A stretch of 64,000 bases of DNA, taken from positions 1,112,107-1,176,106 of the forward strand of contig NW_013171838.1 of assembly GCF_000151665.1 (NCBI RefSeq), written 5' to 3'. This document shows, one piece after another, positions 12,483-26,146 of this stretch. The stretch comes from Blastocystis hominis (taxonomy: Eukaryota > Sar > Bigyra > Opalinata > Blastocystidae). Position 1 is the stretch's first letter. Each line of letters begins with the position of its first letter. A model generated the notes under the pieces. That model was not told the DNA's origin. It saw only the letters and a list, made by a program, of their open reading frames with translations, and ran no database searches. The position numbers and the translations under genes are program-made.

Positions 12483-14096
12483 ATGGCTTCTATTATCGAG
12501 AAGATCAAGGGAGGAATTATTGTTTCCTGCCAGGCACATGAGGAGGATGGACTGTATGGACCGGAGAATATGGCGTTGATGGCCAAGGCTGCGGAACTCG
12601 GCGGAGCTGTCGGTATCCGTGCCGACGACCCGAAGCATATTGCGGCCATTCGGAAAACCGTCAAGCTTCCCATTATTGGAATTTACAAGGAGGATGTGGA
12701 CGGTTACGAAACGCGTATTACTCTGAACATGGACCGTGCTCGAGAGATCTTCGAGGCAGGATCCGATATTATCGCCCTGGATGTCACCAATCGTCCTCAT
12801 CCATACAACACAACCGGAATTGAAATGATCAAGCAGATCAAGGAGCAGTTCGGATGTTTGGTGATGGCCGATATTTCCACCTTCGAGGAAGGTGTTGCCG
12901 CCGCCAACGCTGGCGCGGATATCGTAGCCACGACCCTCTCGGGGTACACTTCCTATTCCCCGCATATCACGGGTCCTGACTTCAATTTGGTGCGTCGTCT
13001 CTCTCAGGCTGTGAAGGTCCCTGTGATCTGCGAGGGCCGCATTTCCAGCCCGGAGCATGCTCGCCGCCTCCTCCACATGGGCGTTCACGCCATCGTGGTG
13101 GGCTCGATGATCACGCGTCCCATGTGGATCACCAAGCAGTACGCGGACGTAATGAAGCAGACGGTCCGCTCCCTCACCTCCACGGCCTTCGCCCTGGACA
13201 TCGGAGGCACCAAGATCGCCGCTGCGATCGTCTCCGCCTCGGGCGAGCTGCTCGCTGGCCCCATCAAAGCGAGCTGTCCGCAGGACAGCAGCGAGAGCGT
13301 GGTGCGAACCTGCGTGGAGCTGCTCCACACCCTGCAATCCAACAGCAATGGCGATCACAACAGCCAGCCTTGCTGCGTCGGAATCAGTACCGGCGGTACG
13401 ATCAACGCCAACGGCGAGATCATCTACGCCACCTCCTCGATTCCGCAGTGGCAGGGCGCTCCACTGCGTTCCATGATCGCTGACGCGATGAATCTCCCCG
13501 TGGTGGTCGTGAACGACGGGAATGCGGCCGCGCTGGCGGAGGCGCGCCTGGGTCTCGGCGCGGGCAAGCGCAGCACGCTGTGCCTGACCGTGGGAACGGG
13601 TCTGGGCGGAGGGTTCGTGCTGGACAACGAATTGATGTGCGGAAGCGAGCGCATGGCGCAGTGCTTCGGACACGTGATCGTGAACCGGGAGGGGCGGAAC
13701 ATCGGCGAGAACGACGGCGCCGCGGAGTCGTACATCAGCGGCCGCGCGCTCTGCGTCGAGTACAACCGGCTGGTTCCCGCGGGACAGCGCGTGGAAACGG
13801 GGAAGGAAGTGGGAGAGAAGGCGCTGGCGGGGGAGAGCGAAGCGGTGGAGGCGGTGCGCATCGTGGGAGAGTGGCTGGGCGTGGCGCTGGCGTCGATGTG
13901 CGCGTGTTTGAACCCGGAAATCGTGGCGATCGGCGGCAGCGTGGGCGAATTGGACGCGTTGCTGCTGGATCCGGCGAGACGAGCGTTCCGGAAGAACGCG
14001 TTCGCGACGATCAAGGAGACGCCGATCGAGAAGGCGAAGTTTGGAGGCGACGCGGGGCTGATTGGAGCGGCGTTGTTGGCGTTACAGCGATGTTAA
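12483..14096 (+). CDS. nanE-nanK: NanE-NanK fusion: ManNAc-6-P 2-epimerase + ROK-family ManNAc kinase
   Basis: Bifunctional enzyme of sialic-acid breakdown: the kinase half makes ManNAc-6-P and the epimerase half converts it to GlcNAc-6-P. Residues 1-230 are a NanE TIM barrel (GIIVSCQAHEEDGL, GIYKEDVDGYETRIT, DIIALDVTNRPHP, MADISTFEEG, VICEGRI, HAIVVGSMITRP). Residues 236-537 are a ROK kinase (ALDIGGTKIAAAIV, NDGNAAALAEARLG, TVGTGLGGGFVL). The usual ROK zinc cluster (CxCGxxGCxE) is absent; the region reads CFGHVIVNREGRNIGENDGAAE. It is one uninterrupted exon with high G+C in the kinase half, among neighbours with many introns, which suggests acquisition from bacteria. The stop is an encoded TAA. 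Confidence 0.92.
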   Translation: MASIIEKIKGGIIVSCQAHEEDGLYGPENMALMAKAAELGGAVGIRADDPKHIAAIRKTVKLPIIGIYKEDVDGYETRITLNMDRAREIFEAGSDIIALDVTNRPHPYNTTGIEMIKQIKEQFGCLVMADISTFEEGVAAANAGADIVATTLSGYTSYSPHITGPDFNLVRRLSQAVKVPVICEGRISSPEHARRLLHMGVHAIVVGSMITRPMWITKQYADVMKQTVRSLTSTAFALDIGGTKIAAAIVSASGELLAGPIKASCPQDSSESVVRTCVELLHTLQSNSNGDHNSQPCCVGISTGGTINANGEIIYATSSIPQWQGAPLRSMIADAMNLPVVVVNDGNAAALAEARLGLGAGKRSTLCLTVGTGLGGGFVLDNELMCGSERMAQCFGHVIVNREGRNIGENDGAAESYISGRALCVEYNRLVPAGQRVETGKEVGEKALAGESEAVEAVRIVGEWLGVALASMCACLNPEIVAIGGSVGELDALLLDPARRAFRKNAFATIKETPIEKAKFGGDAGLIGAALLALQRC

Positions 14097-14106
14097 GAGA
14101 AGAAGA

Positions 14107-14122
14107 GTTTGTTCGAACAAAC
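14107..14122. terminator. Palindromic 3'-end signal shared by nanE-nanK and ARL1
   Basis: GTTTGTTCGAACAAAC is a perfect 16-bp palindrome between two converging genes. On the minus strand it contains the exact octamer TGTTTGTT (14116-14123) used by ARL1. On the plus strand it gives the near match AGTTTGTT for nanE-nanK, 10 nt after the TAA. Confidence 0.7.
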
Positions 14123-14127
14123 AAGAC

Positions 14128-14836
14128 ACTTGCGATTCTGGGGATTGAGCTCCTGGGCCAGCCAGTCGAAGCCTTCTTTTAGTCCTTTGCCGAGTTTCGC
14201 GTCACTTTCCACGATGGTCCACTTACGATCACGAATGTTCGAGAGCTCGAGAGCTTCGGTGATCTGGATGAGAAAGAAGCGAAGTGTACAAACCTGGTTT
14301 GCCTTAAGAGCGCCTTTTACATCTTGCTTGTTCGCAAAAACGAGGAGACACACGTCTTTCAGTTCTTCTTCCTAGAAATGAATCTCTGGAGCGGTGGCTG
14401 CTTACATTCAAAATCGCCATCAGCTCCGTCTTCGCTATAGGAATACGATCAGTGTCAGCACTATCTACGACAAATACAACTGCGTCTAGATCGTAGCGTG
14501 TGGGAAGTTCCTATTACCGGTGTTTGGATAATAACATCTCCAGAAGGGGCGAATACTTGTTTGTCCTCCCAAATCCCACATTTGGAATGTAAGATTATTG
14601 TACTTTATCTAGGAGGTGAGGCAACACACAAAGCGGTACAGTTTGAACATTGAACCCAATGGTAGGTACAGTTGAAATGGGCTCGTTCAGCTGGAGTCTA
14701 TCTGCGAGTCAAGCGAGGGAGAGCACGGCATACATAGAATAGTCGTCTTACCAGCATTATCCAAACCCAGGACAAGAATTCTCTGCTCCTTCATTCCAAA
14801 GAGTGAGTCCAAGAGACTAGAGAAAAACACACCCAT
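14128..14836 (-). CDS. ARL1: ARL1 small GTPase
   Basis: Arf-like GTPase of the trans-Golgi that recruits golgins. ATG 14836 gives [14 protein letters not shown], with a myristoylatable Gly-2 and the ARL1-type amphipathic helix. The G motifs are [14 protein letters not shown] (P-loop), TIGFNV (switch I), [14 protein letters not shown] (switch II; the QTSIRP...WRCYY stretch is typical of ARL1), FANKQD (G4) and a DAK in place of the usual SA (G5). Six introns of roughly 30-34 nt are spliced to obtain this. The end ...[10 protein letters not shown] has no encoded stop: T at 14128 is followed by four bases and the octamer. Confidence 0.93.
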
Positions 14837-14978
14837 ATTCAGAATTAAGAACGCAAACTATGATAACTCCTTGAGTGAAAAAAAGCTGACTCCATCAAAC
14901 AATTTTAAAACACAAATTTGCCATTACTATATAGCAACGCGTATAATCTGAAAACAGGAACGGCTTTCCTCCTGGCGA

Positions 14979-16749
14979 TCATTCTCTCTCCGATAGCATC
15001 TTTTCCAAGACTGCAATGCGCTGATCTCGATTCTTCACGGCTTCGATCGTGTCCTTCGCGACTCCCTTCAGTTCCTGGTATAAATCATACAATGATTGAT
15101 ATTCCACTTTCATGCCCCTGTATTTCTCTTTAATCTCGTGCTGCGACTCCATCGACCGAGCTGCCGTTTCCGACAGTGTTTGAACTCGGTCGTTCAGTGT
15201 TTGGATGGTCTTCCCCAGTTTCTCTCGTTGGGCAGCGAGTTCCTTCGAATGTTCTCGATTCGTTTTATCGAGTTCCGCTTTGTGCAGCTGCTGCTGCTGG
15301 AGCTGCTGCTGCTGGAATGAGTCTTGAAGGAGCTCGATCTCTTCGATGTGTCGCGCTCGCTCGGTTTCGAGCTGCGTTTGAAGAGATTGAAATTGTGCGA
15401 GAAGAGAAGAAAGGGGGATGGAATCGATGGGTGAGAGATCGGGTTTTGATTCAAATTCGAGTGGGTATGAATAAAGATTGTCTTTGGCGAAGTCGGCTGG
15501 GTTTTGGAACTCGGTTTGCGGGTCGAATTCCAATTCCGTTCCCCCTTCTGTTTGGGTTTGCGGGGTGAAAACGACTTCGCTATCGACTTCAAGATGGTTT
15601 TCATGTGTGTGATTGGGTATGTATTCATATTCATGATTAAGTATATGCTCATGTTCACTTCTGTAATCGTGATCATTGTCATTATCATATTCACATTCAT
15701 TTTCATTTTTGTATTTATTTTTGTATTCCTGTTCATTTCCATTTTTATTTTTATTTTTATTTTCATTTTTATGTTCATTTGTATTCATATATTCATTCTC
15801 ATTTGCATTTGCATTTGCATTTACAATTTCATTCTCATTCCCATTTTCATTTCCTTCCACTTCCACCACTTCCCCTGTTTCCACCGTTTCCACCATTTCC
15901 CTTGTTTCCACGCCATCTCCACCACCACCTCCGCGCTTTGCTTCCTTTTCTTCACTCGCCACCCCTCCCTTCTTCTCTTTCTCTCTTTCCGCCTCTCTCC
16001 TCCATTCCTCCTTTTCTTCGCGCAGCTTCGCGATTTCCTCTTCGTACTCCCCATTCAACGCCTGCGTTCGCTCCAGCTCCTCCCTCATCTCACTCAATGC
16101 CTCTTCGCGCTCCTGGAGCCGTGTCCGCAGCTCCTGCATTTCCGTTTGGTGCTTCTGCATAATTTTCTCGAGATCGTTCGCCATCTGGCGGGTCAAATCC
16201 GCTTGCTGACCTTCCAACTGCTGCATGGCGTTCACAACCAGCTTCTGCTGCTGACGCTGCTCCATTTCCAGCTGGTGCTTCAAGTCTTTGTTTTCTAAAC
16301 AACATCACCCCTCCCATCGAGTACCTTTGATCAGGAACACCAAAATATTCTTCAGCTCGTTTTCTCGCTGTTCCTGCGTCGGTTCTTCCCCCAACATCTG
16401 AGTTGGCACAGTCATTCGTCGCTTTTCCACACTCCTCACGACTCCTTGGCTCGCTCGGCTTCTGTTTCCATCCACCATGGACACAAACAGCGGAACCGTT
16501 CCCAAGGTTCTTCGGCGAACGATCGGCTTCTCTCCATCGCCGCTCTCTGAACTATCCTCGTGGCACTGATCGATCAAATCCTGACAAAAGTCTACATGCG
16601 GATGAGAGATGCGAGGATTCACTCAAGCTCTTACCTTCGTGATGATCTACAGTTTCCACGTAATCACCCTGCGTCCCGAACGACGGTTTGGACTGTACAT
16701 CACTATCCATATCCTCCTGATAGCTTGGGGATTGACTCGTACTGAACAT
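14979..16749 (-). CDS. Coiled-coil protein with Asn/Glu/Lys-rich middle
   Basis: No family recognised. ATG 16749 starts a Ser-rich head (MFSTSQSPSYQEDMDSDV). After introns of 43 and 30 nt a long coiled coil begins (LIKENKDLKHQLEMEQRQQQ ... REEALSEMREELERTQ). The middle, about 120 residues, is nearly only N, E, K, D and H (repeated NENENK-type units), matching ATTTTCATT-like slippage on the plus strand at 15.65-15.85 kb. A poly-Gln patch and a second coiled coil follow, ending VLEKMLSERE with an encoded TGA. It neighbours ARL1 head to tail, which tempts one to think of a golgin, but I find no GRIP-type C terminus. Confidence 0.65.
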
Positions 16750-16884
16750 GCCAGCCACTTTGTCAAAAAAGGAGAGGATTATCAAGCTTCTGCCTCGACG
16801 CAAATTTTTGTGATTCCAAAAATGCCTTATAAATCGGGTAGGATTCAAATTCCTCTCATCCATTCCCAACTTGTAAAATTGTCT

Positions 16885-18199
16885 ATGGATAGCAACGATC
16901 ACGAGAAGCTTGACAATTCAACACAGCAGGTTCGTTGTTCAAGGAGTGTGCGTTCTCATGTGTAGCCTAGCCTTCCGCTCGATACAGAGTTCGATGGCGA
17001 CAATATGAGGAATGCTGCCGAAGTACAGGAGGAACCAATTCCCAATCGGGATCAATTTGTGGATGTGAAACGAGTGAGAAGAAATTTAATTTTCTGACCT
17101 GTGTAGAGTGTGAGTTCAAATGAAAATGACAGTTACGAGGATAGTGTTGACGGTCTGTGTAAGAAGCCGTCTGCGAAATCGTCTAGCATCAAAGAAAAAG
17201 CGCTTCCTAATTATATGCGTGTCACAGAAAGTAGCATGCGCCGCGAACAACTCCGCATTGAGGAGGATCGTCGTCGCTCGCATCTTTCCACCCCATCTCG
17301 CCGGTATTCCACGCCAGCCAGCCCAGTATATGACAAAAACAACCTCCCTCGCTATATGCGCGACACGGCGAGTTCCCGCCAGCGCATCTCGGTCGCTCCC
17401 TCCCCCGCTCCGCGCGTGGCTCCAAACCGCATCCGCGAAGTGGACAAGAACAACCTCCCGCGCTACATGCAAGAGACGGCGTCCTACCGCAGCCAGGTGG
17501 CGAAGGACCCGGCCAAACGCCGCGTGGACCCGAAGCAAATCAAAGAAGTCGACCTGCAAAACAAGCCCAGCTACATGAACGAAACGCGCTCCTACCGCTC
17601 CAAGGTCCAGCCCGACCCCCCCAAGCCACGTGTCCATCCGCGCCAAATCAAAGAGGTCGACACCGCCAATAAACCGCGGTACATGCAGTCCACGCAGGCC
17701 TGGGAGAACCGCATCAAACCGGCGCCCGTCGTTGTGCCGCGCACGCCCGTTCCCGCCAAATCCATCCGTCCCGTCGACTCCGCCAATCTCCCGCGGTACA
17801 TGCAGCTCACCGAGACCGCCAAAATGCACACGATAACCGCGGCTACGCCGTCCAAACCGGGGACTCCCGCGGGATCGAGTCGCCGCGTGAGCGTGGGGCG
17901 CGACAAGGAATCCCCGCGGTTCATGAACGCGACGCAGAGCTACGTGGCGCTTTGCCGGCAGCGCGAAGAAGAGCGAAAGCGGCAGGAGGAGGAGGAGGCG
18001 GAGCGAATGCGGCGGCGGAAGTCGCTGGCGGTGCGGTGTACGGAGTGGGAGCAGAAGCGGAAGAACGCGGAGCAGGTGGCGATAAAGCGGAAGGAGCGCG
18101 TGCAGCAGGAAGTGCTGGAGGAGCGAAGAAAGACGCGCGGCGGAGCGCAGCCGCGGTTTATGCAGGACACTGCGTGCTCGAGACAGTTGGCGAGGAAGT
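16885..18199 (+). CDS. Eight-repeat PxYM protein (DUF4005-like, possible microtubule binder)
   Basis: After two short introns (about 36 and 33 nt) the protein runs as tandem units of about 35-40 residues, each opening with P-x-Y/F-M-x-x-T, e.g. NYMRVTESS, PRYMRDTASS, PRYMQETASYR, PSYMNETRSYR, PRYMQSTQ, PRYMQLTET, PRFMNATQSY, PRFMQDTACSR. Between units lie basic Pro-rich linkers such as RVDPKQIKEVD. The P-x-Y-M-x-x-T-x-S-x-R-x-K pattern is that of the plant IQD-protein DUF4005 motif, linked to microtubule binding; this is my inference. A charged helix (EEERKRQEEEEAERMRRR) separates the last two units. It has no encoded stop: ...LARK then T at 18199, four bases, octamer 18204-18211. Confidence 0.75.
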
Positions 18200-18203
18200 G
18201 GCG

Positions 18204-18222
18204 TGTTTGTTGAAACAAAACA
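18204..18222. terminator. Shared inverted 3'-end signal (PxYM gene / SS18-like gene)
   Basis: TGTTTGTTgaaACAAAACA serves two converging genes. The plus octamer is at 18204-18211 and a minus variant, TGTTTTGT, at 18215-18222. The predicted last coding bases (18199 and 18227) are only 28 bp apart. Confidence 0.65.
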
Positions 18223-18226
18223 GGGG

Positions 18227-18927
18227 AGTGGGGGTGCTGCTTGAGCTGCAGCTCGAACTGACGGAGCTTCTTGATGAGGTTTTGGTAGGTCGAGAAGGGA
18301 ACGCCGGTGGAGAGAGAGGAACCGTCGCGCGATTTGTGGAACAGGCTTAAAAGGTAAACGCTGGTGTAGAGGCAGGAGTATTCGGTGAGGTCGATCTTTT
18401 CTGGAGGGTGATCTTTCCCGTTGAGCAATAAAAACCTACTGCCTTGGTGAACGTCGTTGATCACTTTCCGAATTATGTTCGCGTTGCGCTGAAGGATCTT
18501 CTGGATCTCGTCCGCAGGAAGGAGATATGCTTGCTGTCCTTGCTCCGTTTTGATTGGCTGGACCGTAGGGATATATGGACTCACAGAAGAGGACGCAGAG
18601 GCGGCCGAGGAAGCATTTCCTTCCTCCGGCGCTGCTGTGAGGTTTGGAGATTGTGATTGGGGCTGTGTGGTTTGTTGAGCTGGAGCCACCGGTTGATTTG
18701 GATAGGTTTGGTATATAGATGAAGACGCATTGTAAGAGGGCGTGGTAGACGCGGGAGAATTTTGAACACCGGAATCCGGCCTGGCTTGGTAAGCGTCTAG
18801 TCCTCAAAAAGGCAAAAAAGGACATACTCCCCTGAACCTCAGCCGTAGGAGCATAGGTCTCTAAAAATCAGCATCTTCCCGCAAACAAACGTGTTGGGTA
18901 TGAGCTATTCATATAGTCAGGCTGCAT
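18227..18927 (-). CDS. SS18/SSXT-like transcription coactivator
   Basis: The start at 18927 gives MQPDYMNSSYPTQTYAPTAE after a 30-nt intron. A Gln/Pro/Ser-rich region of about 100 residues follows, then a helical segment (AYLLPADEIQKILQRNANII, then RKVINDVHQG, ..., LYTSVYLLSLFHKSRDG). This resembles the SSXT domain of SS18 and plant GIF proteins (L-x-x-N-x-x-I-I ... Y-x-x-x-L), which joins SWI/SNF complexes. The order of low-complexity tail and SNH helix is reversed relative to animal SS18, so the assignment is tentative. A 27-nt in-frame intron near 18.43 kb is optional. The predicted end is ...LQLKQHPH, with T at 18227 and the octamer variant downstream. Confidence 0.5.
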
Positions 18928-19169
18928 TCAAAACTTGTTTGCATTGTTTTATTTTATTTTATTGATGGTTATCGATTGCATTATTTGTTCGAAACGTGGT
19001 TGCATCATTCCAATCTTGCATGTATCTGTATGTGTTGCGAATTGCGAATTGCCTCGTGCTCTTTGCCCTTTGCTCCTTATTCCTTGTTCCTTGCCAAGGA
19101 CTCACACTTGCCCCTCCCACCTTGATTCCAACAAACACCGAACAGTTAACACCACTACCAAGCACACAC

Positions 19170-20975
19170 CTACGAACTCTCGATCTCCTTCAGCTCCCGA
19201 ATCAGATTGTCTACAGTCTCTTCATCCTCAAACCGAATATAAGGGAATTCATCCTTTATCTCAAACAGCCTCATTCGATTCTTCACGGCCGTCCCCTCGT
19301 TGCCCTTCATGCAGAGCTTATTCATCGCCCTCTTCCAGATCTGCTCCGCCTCATATCGCTTTTTAAAGAGAATTTGCTCGATCTGGTGGTCCAACTGATC
19401 GCCTCGGCACGTCAGGTTCAGCTTCTCGCAGGTTCCGTCCATCTGGTTGTTGACCGTGATGGAGAGCACGCCGTACTTATCGAGCTGGAACGACATATTG
19501 AACTTAGACTTGTCTTTCTCCACATCCTCGTCCAGACTCAGCTCGAGAATGCCGATGCACTCCTTCTTATTAGTGACTTTGAACACGTCCAGTCGGAACT
19601 GACTCATGTTGCTGTACGGCAGACTGCACGTTCGATTGACTCGGATGAAGTGGTCCTTGATAACGTGCTCCTTCTTGAAAATGGTCTCGTCGTTGAACCC
19701 GTAGTTCACTTCGATGTTGTACGGCACCTTGAAGATCGGATCGCCGTTCAAGCTGACCGGCTCCACCTTCACTTCCGAATCCACCCAGTCACCGATCAGA
19801 TCGTTCTCCTTCATCAGCTCCGCAGCGTAAATAGCCGCGCCCTGCGCGACGGCCTCGTCCAGATTGACCAGCGTGAAGTCGATCGGCCGCTTGAAGTAGT
19901 CCGCGAGTTTCTGCTGGATCAAGGGGATTCGCGTGGAGCCGCCGACCACCACGATCTCGTCGATGTTGTTGACCGTGAAGCCCATCTGGCCGAGGGAGCG
20001 ATCGATGTAGCCCAGGGTTCGGTTCACGTCCTCCTCGATCAGCGTGTTGAATTCGGCTCGGGTGAACACTTGGTTGTACGTGTAGGACTCCCTGGTCAGC
20101 GGATCGATCGTGGTGAAATTTATGGTATACGTCTCCGCGTCCGACAGCGATCTCTTCGCCTGCTCCGCCAGGTCCTTCAGCCGTCGCAAGTCATTCTTTC
20201 GAGCAAACACATCGTGGGTGGGCTGCGCGTCCTTGATCTTATCACGGATGTACTGCACGATCGCATTATCGAAATCGGCTCCTCCCAGGTGAGAGTGTCC
20301 CTCGCTGGTCAGCACTTTGAACTTGCCGTTCTCGATGCGAACCAAACAGCAGTCGAACGTACCGCCTCCGAGATCGTACACCACAATCGTCTGGTTCTTG
20401 ACGTGGTGAGCATGCCAATACGCAATAGCGGCCGCAATAGGCTCCGGGATGCACTTCTTAATCTCCAGACCCGCCTTCTGACCGGCCTCAATGGTGGCAG
20501 CGATCTGCTCCTTTCGGAAGTAAGCAGGAACAGTAATCACAGCTTGCTTCACGTTTGCGCGATAGGAGGCCAAAGTTCGCAAAATTTGCGCATCCACATC
20601 TACTGCAGAAAGAGTCACGTCTCCTCCACTTCCCGTAACTGAATAGAGAGGAGTGTCATCTGGACCTTCCACGATCTTGAATGGGTAATAGTATAAATCC
20701 CGGATAATGTATTGATCGGACATCTTGCGTCCGATAATACGCTTGGGCTCGTAAATCTCGTTTCCAGGCAGATTCTTGCTTTGCATATTTCCTCTTGCTC
20801 CGGTCAAATATGTGATTTTATCTTGAGTACTGGTCTTGCTTACGATCACTCTAGACGGAGTCATTCTCAATTGGTTCCGGCCAACGATAACCTCCAGCTG
20901 GTTATTTTGATAGGTATAGATTTCGGAATAGGTGGTTCCCAGATCGATACCAACAATAATACTTGTATCTGCCAT
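19170..20975 (-). CDS. Divergent cytosolic Hsp70
   Basis: Hsp70 chaperone ATPase of 601 residues in one exon. Motifs are IVGIDLGTTYSEI (phosphate 1), YDLGGGTFDCCLV (phosphate 2), IVVVGGSTRIPLIQ (adenosine) and a linker/SBD that is unusual: DWVDSEVKVEPVSL replaces the DLLLLDV-type linker. It lacks a signal peptide, mitochondrial presequence and the EEVD tail; it ends LIRELKEIESS with an encoded TAG. Length is about 40 residues short of Hsc70, mainly in the lid. This suggests a specialised paralogue rather than the main cytosolic Hsp70. The 3'-end octamer is at 19130-19137. Confidence 0.9.
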   Translation of the reverse strand: MADTSIIVGIDLGTTYSEIYTYQNNQLEVIVGRNQLRMTPSRVIVSKTSTQDKITYLTGARGNMQSKNLPGNEIYEPKRIIGRKMSDQYIIRDLYYYPFKIVEGPDDTPLYSVTGSGGDVTLSAVDVDAQILRTLASYRANVKQAVITVPAYFRKEQIAATIEAGQKAGLEIKKCIPEPIAAAIAYWHAHHVKNQTIVVYDLGGGTFDCCLVRIENGKFKVLTSEGHSHLGGADFDNAIVQYIRDKIKDAQPTHDVFARKNDLRRLKDLAEQAKRSLSDAETYTINFTTIDPLTRESYTYNQVFTRAEFNTLIEEDVNRTLGYIDRSLGQMGFTVNNIDEIVVVGGSTRIPLIQQKLADYFKRPIDFTLVNLDEAVAQGAAIYAAELMKENDLIGDWVDSEVKVEPVSLNGDPIFKVPYNIEVNYGFNDETIFKKEHVIKDHFIRVNRTCSLPYSNMSQFRLDVFKVTNKKECIGILELSLDEDVEKDKSKFNMSFQLDKYGVLSITVNNQMDGTCEKLNLTCRGDQLDHQIEQILFKKRYEAEQIWKRAMNKLCMKGNEGTAVKNRMRLFEIKDEFPYIRFEDEETVDNLIRELKEIESS

Positions 20976-21112
20976 GTGAAAAAAAAAACTGAGAAAAGTA
21001 GTTTCACAATTATCATAATATATATAAAAAGAAACGATCCCATAACAGGTATTATTTTTCCCTCCATATTGAAATAACGTGATGTTGTTCCATATCTTTT
21101 TATTTTCTATCC
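20976..21112. promoter_or_regulatory. Divergent promoter region (Hsp70 / coiled-coil gene)
   Basis: 137 bp, AT-rich, between divergent starts. No perfect heat-shock element (nGAAn repeats) is evident. Confidence 0.35.
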
Positions 21113-22347
21113 ATGAACGGAGAAGACCCGAGCGTAGTTAATGAGAAGGAGCCAAGTCCAGAAGATGGAAAGGGAAGTCAAGGGTTGAACGAGACAAGTG
21201 CTCTGGAAACGGAAGACGAGTCTATTCTATACTTCACCCAAAAGATTGTCGAAGTGGAGAAAGAATTGGATCAAGTCGTTGAGCGTACTGTACTATCGGC
21301 AAGTAAGATGTAGATATGCAATCTGACTTGGAGCAGCTGTTCACTCAATTGGTTTCTTCCCTCGTAGAGTCGATTCAGGAGAGTTTGGGAAGTGTTCATA
21401 CGATGGTGGATGAGTATGCAAGCCTTGTGGTTTGGTATTGTAGTATTCGCGAGAGAAATTCCAAACGTAATGACACGGCAGCCAATTTGCGCAATGCGGA
21501 AGAAGCGATCGAGTCGTTTTATCGTTGCTTAGAAAGCCATGAGTGAAGCAGATCCAGGTTAGTTTACATACACGTGCTTGCATGTTTGTTTTGCAAACTA
21601 CTTTTCTTGCGTATGGATACTCAGATTGTTGAGTCAATTTTATCTGCATGGGACACCGTCGTGAATAGAAAACTATCATGCTTTCAAGGCAGTGACGAAG
21701 AAAAGCATGTGTTTCCTATTCGGAGGTTCTAGCTTGTAGAATCTTTTAATTTTGCTTGAGGAGTTCAAGAGGCAGTTTGCCAGTAAAATGAAAACTATCA
21801 CACTCAACAGGGAGTCGAGTCGAATGCTCTATTTTGCGTTGATCATAGATGACTTAGCGGAGCGTGCTGTGATGCTTCAAAACAGCGTTATGATGCTAGA
21901 GAGTGAAATTCAGAACCTGAGCTCAGAATTGGAAAACTACAGGCAGTGTGTACGTGCGAATAATTTTCCACAATATAGACACAACAGATCATCGACGACT
22001 GTCCTAGGGAGATCGATATCTCCTCCTGCGTCCACAATACGGAGGAACAGTACTGAAGACGATGAAGATCTATATGCTTTAGACGCAGCCATTCTTCGTA
22101 TCGAGTGGGACTTCAAACAAGCTTGTCGAAGGATGTGATGGAAGTGGATTCTTTGATGGATTGCTAGGTAGATTGTAACAAATCTAGAAAGTGGACTGCT
22201 TATGGAGACTGGAAATGAAGTGCGTCGAACTCAGCGAACCATTGCAGTCATTAAGGTGCGTTTCTTGTTTGTGGATCTTGATATGTATAGTCAGATCGCG
22301 CGAAGGGGCTCTCTGATTTTGAGCAACTACTGTCCAGTGTTACTTAG
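21113..22347 (+). CDS. Multi-exon coiled-coil protein of unknown function
   Basis: No family recognised. From ATG 21113 an acidic head (MNGEDPSVVNEKEPSPEDG) leads into helices (YFTQKIVEVEKELDQVVERT; LFTQLVSSLVESIQESLG), then a longer coiled coil (ERAVMLQNSVMMLESEIQ), a Ser/Arg linker (RSISPPASTIRRNS) and a last helix. The final exon ends FEQLLSSVT with TAG at 22345-22347. Introns near 21.30, 21.55-21.76, 22.14 and 22.26 kb are required, and several of their borders are ambiguous, so the model is approximate. The TAG is followed directly by a 7-bp minisatellite and the octamer lies at 22497-22504. Confidence 0.5.
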
Positions 22348-25812
<3,465 letters not shown>

Positions 25813-25853
25813 GCTCTGTTTGTTTGATTTGCGAGAGGGGTGAACGTGTGTGG

Positions 25854-25977
25854 GTGAGCTGGACGATTCCGGGGAGGTGAGCTGGACGATTCCAGGGAGG
25901 TGAACTGGCCGATTCCGGGGAGGTGAACTGGCCGATTCCGGGGAGGTGAACTGGCCGATTCCGGGGAGGTGAACTGA
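25854..25977. repeat. 23-bp minisatellite (about 5.3 copies)
   Basis: Direct repeats of GTGAACTGGCCGATTCCGGG-GAG, the first two copies differing at three sites (GAGCTGGAC...). They lie just beyond the predicted poly(A) site of the purine gene, so probably untranscribed or in read-through RNA. Confidence 0.9.
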
Positions 25978-26146
25978 GAGACAGAAAATGGAGTAATAAC
26001 GCAGCAACCGGCATGTACAGCGTTAATATCATGCGGCATTAGAAGAATGCATAGGAGAAACAAGGAAAGTAACAGGCAAACAAAAAACTACCATAATATC
26101 TTCTCTATCTTTGGGGCTGTTGACATCGGATTGGTAGTTTGAAAGT
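25978..26146. other. Short intergenic region upstream of INCENP
   Basis: 169 bp, AT-rich, no recognisable element; presumed INCENP promoter. Confidence 0.3.

Noticed and set aside
12483-14096. Bacterial contamination at nanE-nanK
   Set aside because: It is flanked within 40-250 bp by intron-bearing Blastocystis-type genes and shares a 3'-end palindrome with ARL1.
15504-16298. Plus-strand Ile/Phe-rich 'membrane protein' frame
   Set aside because: Antisense of the N/E/K-rich coiled-coil gene; the hydrophobic run is the complement of AAT/GAA codons.
14979-16749. Golgin partner of neighbouring ARL1
   Set aside because: Coiled coil only; the C terminus lacks the GRIP-domain Tyr and hydrophobic pattern that binds ARL1, and gene proximity alone is weak evidence.
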